From assembly GCF_000058485.1 (NCBI RefSeq), contig NC_008278.1, positions 7,248,962 to 7,312,961 on the forward strand: 64,000 bases of DNA. The letters run 5' to 3'. This document shows, piece after piece, positions 8,242 through 18,722 of this stretch. The notes beneath the pieces were generated by a model, which saw only the letters and a program-made list of their open reading frames with translations, made no database searches and was not told the DNA's origin. Origin of the DNA: Frankia alni ACN14a (GTDB lineage Bacteria > Actinomycetota > Actinomycetes > Frankiales > Frankiaceae). Position 1 is the first letter of the stretch. Each line of letters begins with the position of its first letter. The position numbers were made by a program, and so were the translations under genes.

Positions 8242-8679
8242 ATGACGACGCCGTCCGACCCGGGCCGCAACCTGCTCTCGGGCCCGCCGCCGACGCTGCT
8301 GCCCTCCGACGCCATCGCCACCGACGCGCTGGCCGCGGGGGAGTCGCCGGCGGCCGTGGCCGCCGCCTCGCCCGCGCTCAGTGCCCCGTGGGCCGCCCTC
8401 GCCGAACTCGCGCTGGCCGGCGACCGGCCCGTCGAGGCGTACGCCTACGCCCGCACCGGCTACCACCGCGGACTTGACGCGCTGCGCCGCGCCGGCTGGC
8501 GGGGCACCGGGCCGGTTCCCTGGTCGCACGAGCCGAACCGCGGTTTCCTGCGTTCCCTGGCCGCGCTCGGACGCGCCGCGGCGGCCATCGGGGAGACCGA
8601 AGAGGCCACCCGCTGTCAGAACTTCCTCACCGACAGCGATCCCGCCGCCGCACGGGAACTCGGCTTCGACGGATCGTGA
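8242..8679 (+). CDS. DUF3151 family protein
   Basis: Soluble protein of 145 residues, helical and Ala-rich, matching the actinobacterial DUF3151 family from memory: NLLSGPPPTLLP near the start, the tetratricopeptide-like stretch AYAYARTGYHRGLDALRRAGWRG, and the conserved VPWSHEPNRGFLRSLAALGRAA. The function is unknown. In M. tuberculosis the corresponding gene (Rv0360c, as I recall) also lies between fba and purA, so the neighbourhood is conserved. The ATG at 8242 is used; an in-frame GTG at 8224 adds six residues and cannot be excluded. The 3' end is 73 bases before purA. Confidence 0.85.
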   Translation: MTTPSDPGRNLLSGPPPTLLPSDAIATDALAAGESPAAVAAASPALSAPWAALAELALAGDRPVEAYAYARTGYHRGLDALRRAGWRGTGPVPWSHEPNRGFLRSLAALGRAAAAIGETEEATRCQNFLTDSDPAAARELGFDGS

Positions 8680-8743
8680 GTCCTCGGCGCCGGTTGGTCG
8701 CGGCATCGGCCGACCGGCCACGCGCGAGTGCCATCCCTAGTAA

Positions 8744-10036
<1,293 letters not shown>

Positions 10037-10099
10037 CCCCGCCCGGCGCAACCCCGGGGTCGCCGCCCCAGTTGCACAACGCAGCGTTACCGTCGAGGC

Positions 10100-11005
10100 T
10101 TGAACGGTCACGTTAAGCGATGGCGGGTGGGGGTGAGGACGGTGTCCGGTGCGCAGGCCCGCCCGTCCAGCGACGATCACTCCGTGCCCGGCCAGATGCC
10201 GCCACCGCCCGCCCCGGCCGACACCCGCACCGCCGAGGCCCCCACCGGCGAGGCACTGGCCGGCGAGGCACTGGCCGGCGATGCCCGGGCGGTTCCCGAC
10301 ACCCGGCCGGCGCTGTGGGCGCCGGCGGTGCGGCACCGGTACCTGCGCCCGACCGACTCCGACGCCTGGCCGGTCGGGTTCTCCCCCACCGGCGAGGCGC
10401 TGCCGGAAACGCTCACCGACGTGCTGCTTCGGGGCAGCCACGCCATCCGCAGCTCGAAGCGGGCCGAGGCACAGCGGCTCGAACGCGCCGCCGCCGTCGC
10501 GAACCACGTCGACGCCCAGATCCATGACTTCCTGGACTTCTGTGCCGCGGAGAACCTGGTACCGCCGGTCACCGTGCGGGCCCGCGGCACCGTGGCGCGC
10601 CGGACCGCGGGCCGGCACGGCTCCCGGCCGCGCGCGGTCGTCGACCCGCAGGGGAGCATCCCGGCGCGGGTCGCGCCGGAGGCCGCCGCCGAGCCCGCTG
10701 CCGGGCCGGCACACCGGGTGCACCGCCGCGAGCGGCTGAAGGCCTGGCCGCTGCTGTACTGGCGGTGCGAGTCCTTCCCGGCCGCCGGGCGGTCGCTGCA
10801 CCTGTTCGTCGAGCCGGGCGGGCGTGCCTTCGAGGGACGTGACGATCCGTCGCCGCTGACCGTGCTCGGCCGGGAGGTCCGCGTCTGGCCGGTCGACACG
10901 GCCGTCATCGTCGCCGGCATGGCCGAGGTGGACGCCCGCCGCTGCGCCCTGCACCTGGTGCACGGGATGGCCCATCTGCTGTGGCGCGCGGGCGTCGGTC
11001 TCTGA
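10100..11005 (+). CDS. Unknown protein between purA and purD
   Basis: A frame of 301 codons that I do not recognise. The first 60 residues are Pro/Ala-rich and contain a short EALAGEALAG repeat, while the rest has normal globular composition: WAPAVRHRYLRPTDSD, LLRGSHAIRSSKRAEAQRL and a C-terminal part ending CALHLVHGMAHLLWRAG. No membrane segment, signal peptide or catalytic motif is visible. The start is unsure: the TTG at 10100 is the most upstream, while in-frame GTG codons at 10127, 10133 and 10142 are alternatives. It lies in the same direction as the purine genes but with gaps of 63 and 423 bases on either side. Confidence 0.6.
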   Translation: MNGHVKRWRVGVRTVSGAQARPSSDDHSVPGQMPPPPAPADTRTAEAPTGEALAGEALAGDARAVPDTRPALWAPAVRHRYLRPTDSDAWPVGFSPTGEALPETLTDVLLRGSHAIRSSKRAEAQRLERAAAVANHVDAQIHDFLDFCAAENLVPPVTVRARGTVARRTAGRHGSRPRAVVDPQGSIPARVAPEAAAEPAAGPAHRVHRRERLKAWPLLYWRCESFPAAGRSLHLFVEPGGRAFEGRDDPSPLTVLGREVRVWPVDTAVIVAGMAEVDARRCALHLVHGMAHLLWRAGVGL

Positions 11006-11428
11006 TCGACCGACGCGGGCCGGCCTGCCGCGGACTGCGGTGCGTTTCGCCCGGTCCGAGCCCCCGGGAACGTGCACAACGCACCGCTTTGGCTGCCACG
11101 CAACCGGCACGGGACACCTGATGATCAGTTGCGCGCTAGGCTGGGGCCGTGACCCGATCCGACCGCCACGGCTCCCGGCCCGTTCCGGCGGTCGCGGGAG
11201 TGCCGCGCCCTTCGCCGTGCCCGCGCCGGTCCCCTTCTCCCGGCCCGGCGCCGCGCGCCGGGGACCGGTTGTGACGGCCGCCCGGGGCCGCCGCCTGCAC
11301 CACGTTCCGCCGCAGCGCGGCCGCGGCCCCGCTGCCGCCGCCCGCGCCACGCCATCCCAGGCCGCCCGGCGAGGCCCCGGTGCCAGCCGGCGCGCGGCCG
11401 GTCGCCGCCCCCGCCCCGAGGTGAACAG
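11006..11428. other. purD upstream region
   Basis: About 420 bases before purD. A TAGGCT hexamer at 11139-11144, after a short A+T-richer patch, could be a -10 element. A GTG at 11150 opens a 40-codon frame of Pro/Arg-rich sequence that I do not accept as a gene. No riboswitch or hairpin was recognised. Confidence 0.4.
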
Positions 11429-12739
11429 ATGAAAGTCCTGGTCGTCGGATCCGGTGGACGCGAGCACGCACTGTGCCGGGCGCTCGCTCGCGACCCGCGG
11501 GTCGACGCACTGGTCTGCGCGCCGGGCAACGCCGGCACGGCCGAGCTCGCCGAGCCCCGCCCGCTCGACGTCGCCGACCCGGACGCGGTCGCCGACCTCG
11601 CCGAACGGGTGGGCGCCGACCTCACCGTGATCGGCCCCGAGGTGCCGCTGGTCGCCGGCGCCACCGACGAGGTTCGCGCCCGCGGCCTGTCGGTGTTCGG
11701 CCCGACCGCGGCCGCCGCCCGGCTGGAGGGCAGCAAGGCCTTCGCCAAGGAGGTCATGCGCGCCGCGGGTGTGCCCACGGCCGCCGGCCGCGACCACACC
11801 GAGGTCGAGCCGGCGCTGGCCGACCTCGACGAGTTCGGGCCGCCGTACGTGGTGAAGTACGACGGGCTCGCCGCCGGCAAGGGCGTCACCGTGACCGAGG
11901 ACCGCGAGGCCGCGGTCGCCGCCGTGCGGGCGAGCCTGCGCGGCCCGGACGACCGGGTCGTCCTGGAGGAGTACCTCGACGGGCCGGAGGTCTCCCTGTT
12001 CGCGATCGTGACCGAGGCCGGCGCGGTCCTGCCGCTGCTGCCCGCGCAGGACCACAAGCGGGTCGGCGACGGCGACACCGGCCCGAACACCGGCGGGATG
12101 GGCGCGTACACCCCGCTGCCCTGGGCGTCGCACGGGCTGACCGCGGAGATCGTCGCGACGGTGATCCGCCCGACCGTGGACGAGATGGCCCGGCGCGGCA
12201 CCCCGTTCACCGGCCTGCTCTACGCGGGGCTCGCGCTGACCACCCGCGGCCCGCGGGTGGTGGAGTTCAACGTCCGCTTCGGCGATCCCGAGACCCAGGC
12301 CATCCTCGCCCTGCTCACCACGCCGCTGACCGACGTGCTGTCCGGGCGCCGCGCGCCGGTGTGGCGCTCGGGCGCCGCCGTCAGCGTCGTCGTGGCCGCG
12401 CCCGGCTACCCGGCGGCGCCGCGCCTCGGTGACCCGATCCGGGGGCTCGCCGCCGCCGGGGCGCTGACGGGGGTCGACGTGCTGCACGCCGGGACCCGCC
12501 GCGACGCCGACGGGCAGGTCGTCTCGTCCGGCGGGCGCGTGCTGTCGGTCACGGCGATCGGCTCCAACCTGGAGTCCGCGCGAGGATCTGCCTACGAGGC
12601 CGTCAGCCGGATCTCGCTGGCCGGCGCCCACTACCGCACCGATATCGGGGACCCGTCCCGGATGCGTCATGCGGCTGACGTACACCGCGCGGACACCGCG
12701 CCGGGCGAGGACCCGACGCGGCCGAAAGAGAAGGAGTAG
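11429..12739 (+). CDS. purD: Phosphoribosylamine-glycine ligase (GAR synthetase)
   Basis: Second step of de novo purine synthesis: ATP, glycine and phosphoribosylamine give GAR. The 436-residue protein starts with MKVLVVGSGGREHALC, the usual N-terminal signature, continues into an ATP-grasp domain (PYVVKYDGLAAGKGVTV, VVLEEYLDGPEVSLFAI) and has the phosphate/metal-binding QDHKRVGDGDTGPNTGGMG. GAGG about 8 bases upstream supports the ATG at 11429. The end carries an extra charged tail of about 25 residues. purE starts three bases after the stop, so purD-purE-purB form a tight operon. Confidence 0.97.
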   Translation: MKVLVVGSGGREHALCRALARDPRVDALVCAPGNAGTAELAEPRPLDVADPDAVADLAERVGADLTVIGPEVPLVAGATDEVRARGLSVFGPTAAAARLEGSKAFAKEVMRAAGVPTAAGRDHTEVEPALADLDEFGPPYVVKYDGLAAGKGVTVTEDREAAVAAVRASLRGPDDRVVLEEYLDGPEVSLFAIVTEAGAVLPLLPAQDHKRVGDGDTGPNTGGMGAYTPLPWASHGLTAEIVATVIRPTVDEMARRGTPFTGLLYAGLALTTRGPRVVEFNVRFGDPETQAILALLTTPLTDVLSGRRAPVWRSGAAVSVVVAAPGYPAAPRLGDPIRGLAAAGALTGVDVLHAGTRRDADGQVVSSGGRVLSVTAIGSNLESARGSAYEAVSRISLAGAHYRTDIGDPSRMRHAADVHRADTAPGEDPTRPKEKE

Positions 12740-12742
12740 ACC

Positions 12743-13267
12743 GTGTCGCAGAGCAGCACCGGATCCGACCGTCCCCGAGTGGCCGTCGTCTTCGGGTCGC
12801 CGTCGGACACCCAGACGATGAGCAAGGCCGGCGCCACCCTGGAGCGCTTCGGCGTGCCGTACGAGCAGGTGTCGCTGTCGGCGCACCGGGCCCCGCGCAC
12901 CCTCGCCGAGTACGTCGGCCAGCTTCGCGCCCGGGACATCTCGGTGGTCATCGCCGGGGCGGGCCTGGCCGCGGCGCTGCCCGGCGCCATCGCCGCGCTG
13001 ACGACGCTGCCGGTGATCGGGGTGCCGATCTCCGGCGGGGCGCTGGACGGGATGGACTCGATGCTCGCCATCGCGCAGATGCCCCCCGGCGTGCCGGTGG
13101 CCACCGTCGGCCTGAACAACTCGACGAACGCGGCGATCCTCGCCATCCAGATCCTGGCGCTGTCCGACCCGGACCTGAGCCTCAAGCTCGCCGCGTTCAA
13201 GGACGACTTCGAGCAGGCCGCGGCCGACGCCCTGGCCACGGCAGCCGCCGCCGGCGCCCGGCCGTGA
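12743..13267 (+). CDS. purE: N5-carboxyaminoimidazole ribonucleotide mutase
   Basis: Class I PurE, which rearranges N5-CAIR to CAIR in purine synthesis. The protein has 174 residues with the family motifs VVFGSPSDTQTMSKA near the start, SAHRAPRTLAEY (active-site His) and GAGLAAALPGAIAALTTLPVIGVP. The initiation codon is GTG at 12743 with AAGGAG (12731-12736) six bases upstream, partly inside the end of purD. The stop overlaps the GTG of purB by four bases, implying coupled translation. A purK partner would be needed to make N5-CAIR but is not in this window. Confidence 0.96.
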   Translation: MSQSSTGSDRPRVAVVFGSPSDTQTMSKAGATLERFGVPYEQVSLSAHRAPRTLAEYVGQLRARDISVVIAGAGLAAALPGAIAALTTLPVIGVPISGGALDGMDSMLAIAQMPPGVPVATVGLNNSTNAAILAIQILALSDPDLSLKLAAFKDDFEQAAADALATAAAAGARP

Positions 13268-14571
13268 TCGGCCGGTACACCCTGCCCGACATGGGCCGGG
13301 TGTGGTCGGAGGCGCACAAGTACGAACTGTGGTGCCAGGTCGAGGTGCTGGTGATGGAGGCGCACGCCGCCGCCGGCCGGATCCCCGCCGACTCCGTCGC
13401 GCCGGTCCGGGCAGCTCCCGCCCCCACGCCCGAGGCGGTCGCGGAGATCGAGGCCGTCACCCAGCACGACGTGATCGCCTTCCTGTCTGCCTGGGCGGAC
13501 CGCACCGAGCCGCGCTCGGCCGCCGCCTACGTCCACTTCGGCATGACGTCGTCCGACCTGCTGGACACGGCGCTGGCCCTGCAGCTCGTCGAGTCGACCG
13601 ACCTGCTGCTCGCCCGCGCGGACACCCTCGTCGCGGCGCTGCGCGACCTGGGGTTGGCCCACCGGGACACCCTGCGGGTCGGGCGCACCCACGGCATCCA
13701 CGGCGAGCCGACCGTGTTCGGCCACCGGGTCGCCGACCTCGCCTTCGGCCTGGCCCGCTGCCGCGACCGGCTGCGCGCGGCCCGCGCCGACGTGGCCGTC
13801 GCGAAGATCTCCGGCGCGGTCGGGACGTACTCGAACATCACCCCCGACGTCGAGGCGTACGTCGCCGAGAAGCTGGGCCTGCGCCCGACGCCGGTGGCGA
13901 CTCAGGTGGTGCTGCGTGACGGCGTCGCGAACTGGGTGGCGGCGCTGGCGGGGCTGGCGACGCTCTGCGAGGCGGTCGCGCTGGAGGTGCGCCACGGCCA
14001 GCGCACGGAGGTCCGCGAGCTGTCCGAGCCGTTCGGCTCCGGGCAGAAGGGCTCCTCGGCGATGCCGCACAAGAAGAACCCGATCATGTCGGAGCGGATC
14101 GCCGGCCTCGCCCGGATCGTGCGGGCCCAGTACGTCCCGGTCCTGGAGGGGGTGCCGCTCTGGCACGAGCGCGACATCTCGCACTCCTCGACCGAGCGGA
14201 TCGCCCTGCCGGACGCGGCGGCCGGCGTCGACTACCTGCTGCACCTGACGACGCGACTGGTCACCGGCCTGGTCGTCGACACCGGGCGGATGCGGGCGAA
14301 CCTCGATGCCACCGGCGGGCTGGTCTACACCTCGGCGGTGCTGCTGGAGCTGGTCGAGACGGGCCTGTCCCGTGAGGACGCCTACGCCGTCACCCAGGCG
14401 GCGGCGATGGAGACCTGGCAGACCGGCGTGCCGTTCCGCGAGACCCTGCGCAAGCACGCCGGCGACCGCGGCCTGCCCCTCGACGAGGCCCGCCTGGACG
14501 AGGTCAGCCGCCCCGAGCGCTACACCGAGCGCCTCGGCCCCGTCTTCGCCGCCCTCGCCGCCCTCACCTGA
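13264..14571 (+). CDS. purB: Adenylosuccinate lyase
   Basis: Homotetrameric fumarase-superfamily enzyme that removes fumarate from SAICAR and from adenylosuccinate, so it serves both IMP and AMP synthesis. The 435-residue sequence has the superfamily signature GSSAMPHKKNP (flexible catalytic loop), TSSDLLDTALALQL and RTHGIHGEPTVFG with the catalytic His. The GTG start overlaps the purE stop by four bases. It lies 405 bases before purC, the enzyme whose product it uses. Confidence 0.97.
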   Translation: MIGRYTLPDMGRVWSEAHKYELWCQVEVLVMEAHAAAGRIPADSVAPVRAAPAPTPEAVAEIEAVTQHDVIAFLSAWADRTEPRSAAAYVHFGMTSSDLLDTALALQLVESTDLLLARADTLVAALRDLGLAHRDTLRVGRTHGIHGEPTVFGHRVADLAFGLARCRDRLRAARADVAVAKISGAVGTYSNITPDVEAYVAEKLGLRPTPVATQVVLRDGVANWVAALAGLATLCEAVALEVRHGQRTEVRELSEPFGSGQKGSSAMPHKKNPIMSERIAGLARIVRAQYVPVLEGVPLWHERDISHSSTERIALPDAAAGVDYLLHLTTRLVTGLVVDTGRMRANLDATGGLVYTSAVLLELVETGLSREDAYAVTQAAAMETWQTGVPFRETLRKHAGDRGLPLDEARLDEVSRPERYTERLGPVFAALAALT

Positions 14572-14975
14572 GAGTCGGCGGCCGGCGGCCGGCCAACGGC
14601 ACCGGCTCCCCGGGCGCAGGGCCACGACCGCCCGTCCGGACGGCCACCGCGCCGGCTTCCTGCTTATCCAGAGGGTTCCGCGCCCGATTCATCCCTCTGG
14701 ATAAGCCGGCAGTCGGGGACCTGGACGGCGCCGGCCAGGGTTGGTCCAGGCGGCGCGGTCCCGGTTGTCTGCCGCCTCCATCCAGTCTCCTGCCGTCACC
14801 TCGGCCTGCATCGACACGTCCGGCGGCATCCATGCTCGGTGGCGGGTGCCGGCGACGCAGGTCGGCGGCGGATCGTCCGACCTGTACCGGACACACAAAC
14901 GGACAAATCGTCACGCGGGCATGGCGCGGGACGCACCAGGCCACGGGTGGTGTCCGGGGTCGGTACGGTCGGGGC
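14572..14975. other. purB-purC intergenic region
   Basis: About 400 bases. The long inverted repeat at 14662-14706 is the only definite structure. A frame running into purC from upstream (beginning near 14832) is rejected because it is Arg/Gly-rich and SAICAR synthetases begin at the MPLTHEEF position. Confidence 0.5.
14662..14706. repeat. Perfect 14-bp inverted repeat with 17-base loop
   Basis: gcttatccagaggg (14662-14675) pairs with ccctctggataagc (14693-14706). The arms are richer in A+T than the region around them. It sits about 90 bases after purB and could act as its terminator or as a protein-binding palindrome. There is no T-run. Confidence 0.75.
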
Positions 14976-15887
14976 ATGCCGCTGACACATGAGGAGTTCG
15001 CCGGACTCACCCACCTGGGTTCGGGCAAGGTACGGGAGCTGTTCGCGGTCGGGGACGACGCCGTGCTCCTGGTCGCCAGCGACCGCATCTCGGCGTTCGA
15101 CGTGGTCCTGCCGACCGAGATTCCCGACAAGGGCGCCGTGCTGACCGGGCTGTCGCTGTGGTGGTTCGACCAGCTCTCCGACCTCGTCCCGTCGCACGTC
15201 ATCAGCTCGAACGTGGACGAGTACCCGGCCGAGCTCGCGCCGTACACCGAGCAGCTGCGCGGCCGGTCGATGCTGTGCCGCCGCCTCGACATGGTGCTCA
15301 TCGAGTGCGTGGCCCGCGGCTACCTGACCGGCAGCGGGCTGAAGGACTACCAGCGCACCGGCGCGGTCAGCGGGCATCCGCTGCCGGCCGGGCTGGTGGA
15401 CGGCAGCCGGCTGCCGTCGACGATCTACACTCCGTCGACGAAGGCGCCGATCGGCGAGCACGACGAGAACATCAGCCGCGCGGACGCGGCCGGGCGGGTC
15501 GGCGCCGAGCTCGCCGCCGAGCTGGAGCGGCTCACCCTGCAGATCTTCGGGCGGGCCAGCGACCTCGCGGCCGAGCGGGGCATCCTGCTCGCGGACACCA
15601 AGTTCGAGTTCGGCCACGACGCCGAGGGCACGCTGCGGCTCGCCGACGAGGTGCTCACCCCCGACTCGTCCCGGTTCTGGCCGGAGGACACCTGGTCGCC
15701 GGGCGTCTCCCAGCCGTCGTTCGACAAGCAGTACATCCGGGACTACCTGACGAGCACCGGCTGGGACAGGACCGAGCCGGGGCCGGAGCTGCCGGACCAC
15801 GTCGTCGAGGCGACGCGGGCCCGCTACGTCGAGGCCTACGAGCGGCTGACCGGCATCTCCTTCAAGGACTACCTCTCCACCTCCTGA
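14976..15887 (+). CDS. purC: SAICAR synthetase
   Basis: ATP-dependent ligase joining CAIR and aspartate to SAICAR. The 303-residue protein is of the longer type seen in actinobacteria and yeast. Motifs include GSGKVRELF in the ATP-binding loop, VASDRISAFDVVLPTEIPDKG, and LLADTKFEFG near the catalytic site, then EVLTPDSSRFWP. The ATG at 14976 matches family N-termini. A perfect hairpin follows the stop by four bases (15891-15918). Confidence 0.96.
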   Translation: MPLTHEEFAGLTHLGSGKVRELFAVGDDAVLLVASDRISAFDVVLPTEIPDKGAVLTGLSLWWFDQLSDLVPSHVISSNVDEYPAELAPYTEQLRGRSMLCRRLDMVLIECVARGYLTGSGLKDYQRTGAVSGHPLPAGLVDGSRLPSTIYTPSTKAPIGEHDENISRADAAGRVGAELAAELERLTLQIFGRASDLAAERGILLADTKFEFGHDAEGTLRLADEVLTPDSSRFWPEDTWSPGVSQPSFDKQYIRDYLTSTGWDRTEPGPELPDHVVEATRARYVEAYERLTGISFKDYLSTS

Positions 15888-15890
15888 GAA

Positions 15891-15918
15891 CCTTCTGGAG
15901 GCCCCTGCCTCCAGAAGG
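15891..15918 (+). terminator. Terminator-like hairpin after purC
   Basis: Perfect 12-bp stem ccttctggaggc / gcctccagaagg with a four-base loop (ccct), starting four bases after the stop codon. It lacks a T-run, the I-shaped form common in actinobacteria. Confidence 0.75.
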
Positions 15919-16022
15919 ACGGATGGTGGGGACAGCCCTACCGCGGACGGGCGGATGGCCGCAGCGGAAAGCCGGTAGCCCGCCGCAGTGACCATGAACG
16001 TCCGCAACGAGATCGTCGTTCC

Positions 16023-18542
16023 ATGCAGACGCCACCTCGTCCGACAGACGTTTTCGCAGCTCCGACAGCCGATCGAGAGCGGTCGGCCGATCCCCCCGGG
16101 GCCGGCCGACCCACTCGGCCGACGGCCGGCGCGGATCGGCCGACGGTCGGCGCGAACCGGCCGACGCACCTCGCCGCGCGGGCGGCGCGGTGGAGCGTGC
16201 GGCACCGCGGGCTGGCCGTCGGCGGCTGGCTGCTCGGCGTCGTGCTGGCGATCGTCCTCGGCAGCATGATCGGCACCCACACCCTGGCCGACGCCGACTA
16301 CAGCACGGGCGAGGACTCCCGGGCCCAGCACATCCTGGCCGATCACGGCTACGTCGACACGGACAGCGAGAACATCCTGATCCAGCGCGCGACCCCGGCG
16401 GCGGACCCCCGGGCGTTGCTGGCGGACCCGCAGGTCCGCGCGGCGTTGAGCGACGCCGCCACCCGGGTACGGGCGAGCGGGGTGGCGACGGCGCTGCGCA
16501 GCCCGCTGGGCGTGGCCGGGGCGAGCGTCGACCCCGGCCTGGTGTCGCGGGATCTGCGCTCGGTGCTGCTCACCTTCGACCTCAAGGGCACCGCCGACGA
16601 TCCGGCGTCGGTCGACCCGACCCTGGACGCCGTCGCCGCCGTCCGCGCGGCGCACCCCGGCGTGTCGGTCGAGCAGTTCGGGGATGCCAGCGCCGACAAG
16701 GCGCTCAATGCCACCGTCGGCAAGGACTTCCACCGCGCCGAGCTGCTCGCCATCCCGCTGACCCTCGGCATCCTGCTGGCCGTGTTCGGCGCGGTGGTCG
16801 CCGCGGTGATCCCGATGGCGCTGGCGCTGACCGCCTTCGTCGGGGCGCTGGGCCTGGTCGCCTTCGCCAGCCGGCTGTTCCCGACCGACGACACGGCGAC
16901 GTCGGTCATGCTGCTGATCGGGCTGGCGGTCGGCGTCGACTACGCGCTGTTCTACATCCGCCGGGAACGCGAGGAGCGGGCCGCCGGCCACGGTCCCGAG
17001 CGTGCGCTGGAGATCGCCGCCGAGACCTCCGGGCATGCGGTACTCGTCTCGGGCCTCACCGTCGCGGCGTCGATGGCCGGCCTGTTCATCACCGGCCTGT
17101 CGGTGTTCACCGGCGTCGCGGTCGGCACCATCATCGTCGTCCTGGTGGCCGTGCTCGGCTCGCTGACCGTGCTGCCCGCGCTGCTGTCGCTGCTCGGCGA
17201 CCGGGTGGAGCTGCTGCGGCTGCCGTGGCGGCGCCGGGCGACGCGGCGGCGCCACAGCGATGTGCAGGCGCACCTGGCCAGGCCGGGAATCATGGGTCGG
17301 CTGCTGCGCCGGCCCGCGCCGGTCGCCGCGGTGACGGGCGGCCTGCTGGTGCTGCTGGCGCTGCCCGCGCTCGGGATGCACACCGCCGAGCCCGGCATCG
17401 ACGACATCCCGAAGAACCTGCCGATCATGAAGACCTACGGACGGCTGTCGGCCGCCTTCCCCGGCGGCGAGGTCGCGGCGGCCGTCGTCGTCTCCGGCAC
17501 CGACGGCGCGGACGTCACCACCCCGCAGGCGCGAGCGGCCATCGACGCGCTGCGCAGCCGGGCGGTGGCCAGCGGCCGGATGTTCGAGCCCGTGGTCGTC
17601 ACGGTCACCGACGATCACCGGGTCGCACGGGTCAGGATCCCGATCGCGGGCAGCGGCACGGACGGGGAGTCCGTCAGGGCCCTGCACACGCTGCGCTCGA
17701 CGGTGATCCCCGCGACCATCGGCGCCGCCCCGGGCCTGCGGGCCGACGTCACCGGCACCACCGCCGGATCCGCGGACTTCAACGCCCGGCTCAACGGCCG
17801 GACCCCGCTGGTGATCGCCTTCGTCATGGTGCTGGCCTTCGGGCTGCTGCTGGCGGCGTTCCGCAGCGCCCTGGTCGCGGCCGTGGCCGTCGGCCTGAAC
17901 CTGCTGTCGGTGGGGGCGGCGTACGGCCTGCTCGTCGCCGTCTTCCAGCACCACTGGGCCGACGGGCTGCTCGGCTACACCTCCACCGGAGCCGTCACCA
18001 ACTGGCTACCGCTGATGCTGTTCGTGGTGCTGTTCGGGCTGTCGATGGACTACCAGGTCTTCGTGCTCAGCCGGGTCCGGGAGGCCCGGGCGGCCGGGCT
18101 GTCCATGCGCGACGCCGTGACGGTGGGGGTGCGACGCAGCGCGGGGGTGGTGACCAGCGCGGCGGTCATCATGGTCGCGGTGTTCTCGATCTTCGCGACG
18201 CTGTCCCAGGTCAGCATGAAGCAGCTCGGGGTGGGCCTGGGCGCGGCGATCCTCCTCGACGCCACCCTGATCCGGGTGATTCTCATGCCGGCCGTGCTCA
18301 CCCTGCTCGGGGATCGCGTGTGGCGCGGCGACCAGCCGGGGCCCGACGGCCGACGCCCCGAGCTGCCCACCCAGCCGGTCGGCACCGGCGGCACGAGGGG
18401 CGACGCCGGCACCGTCGGCACGGTCGGCAGCGTCGGCACCGTCGGCACGGTCGGCACCGTCGGCACGGTCGGCAGCGTCGGCACGGTCGGTGCCCAGGTC
18501 CCCGTCCGTTGTTCGGACCGCTGGGCGATGCCCCCGGGCTGA
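16023..18542 (+). CDS. MMPL/RND-type membrane transporter
   Basis: An 839-residue polytopic protein with the MMPL layout: one N-terminal helix (about 66-86), a large extracytoplasmic loop, a five-helix bundle (about 235-400), a second loop, and another five-helix bundle (about 595-775). Typical sequences are [19 protein letters not shown] and, in the second half, [17 protein letters not shown], where the buried Asp and Tyr belong to the proton relay. MMPL proteins export lipids or small hydrophobic compounds by proton motive force; the substrate here cannot be deduced. The N-terminal 55 residues are Pro/Thr/Arg-rich. The last 50 residues contain a GTV/GSV tripeptide repeat array coded by 9-bp units. 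A hairpin at 18544-18580 follows. Confidence 0.9.
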   Translation: MQTPPRPTDVFAAPTADRERSADPPGAGRPTRPTAGADRPTVGANRPTHLAARAARWSVRHRGLAVGGWLLGVVLAIVLGSMIGTHTLADADYSTGEDSRAQHILADHGYVDTDSENILIQRATPAADPRALLADPQVRAALSDAATRVRASGVATALRSPLGVAGASVDPGLVSRDLRSVLLTFDLKGTADDPASVDPTLDAVAAVRAAHPGVSVEQFGDASADKALNATVGKDFHRAELLAIPLTLGILLAVFGAVVAAVIPMALALTAFVGALGLVAFASRLFPTDDTATSVMLLIGLAVGVDYALFYIRREREERAAGHGPERALEIAAETSGHAVLVSGLTVAASMAGLFITGLSVFTGVAVGTIIVVLVAVLGSLTVLPALLSLLGDRVELLRLPWRRRATRRRHSDVQAHLARPGIMGRLLRRPAPVAAVTGGLLVLLALPALGMHTAEPGIDDIPKNLPIMKTYGRLSAAFPGGEVAAAVVVSGTDGADVTTPQARAAIDALRSRAVASGRMFEPVVVTVTDDHRVARVRIPIAGSGTDGESVRALHTLRSTVIPATIGAAPGLRADVTGTTAGSADFNARLNGRTPLVIAFVMVLAFGLLLAAFRSALVAAVAVGLNLLSVGAAYGLLVAVFQHHWADGLLGYTSTGAVTNWLPLMLFVVLFGLSMDYQVFVLSRVREARAAGLSMRDAVTVGVRRSAGVVTSAAVIMVAVFSIFATLSQVSMKQLGVGLGAAILLDATLIRVILMPAVLTLLGDRVWRGDQPGPDGRRPELPTQPVGTGGTRGDAGTVGTVGSVGTVGTVGTVGTVGSVGTVGAQVPVRCSDRWAMPPG
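18408..18488 (+). repeat. 9-bp tandem repeat at the 3' end of the MMPL gene
   Basis: Nine consecutive 9-bp units of the form ggca(cc/cg/gc)gtc. Three unit variants alternate in blocks, suggesting repeated duplication of larger multiples. They encode a Gly-Thr/Ser-Val array in the cytoplasmic tail. Confidence 0.88.
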
Positions 18543-18543
18543 C

Positions 18544-18580
18544 GCGCCCCGTCGTGGGCCCCCGCAGGGGCACGGGGCGC
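18544..18580 (+). terminator. Hairpin after the MMPL gene
   Basis: gcgccccgt (18544-18552) pairs with acggggcgc (18572-18580), directly after the stop. The 19-base loop is itself able to fold (ccccgcagggg). It is the likely transcription end before the cofactor operon. Confidence 0.5.
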
Positions 18581-18722
18581 GGGGCACGGGCGCGGGGCTG
18601 GGGAAACGGTGCGTGGATCATCGGGGCGATGCCCGGATCACAGGGAGTCGCGGCGAGCATTGCGGGCGAGTTACAGTGGCGCTCGACGTCCGGTACCCCA
18701 CCCGAGGACTGGAACGGAAACC

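Noticed and set aside
14796-17954. Long minus-strand open frame across purC and the MMPL gene
   Set aside because: Antisense to two clear genes, composition of a shadow frame.
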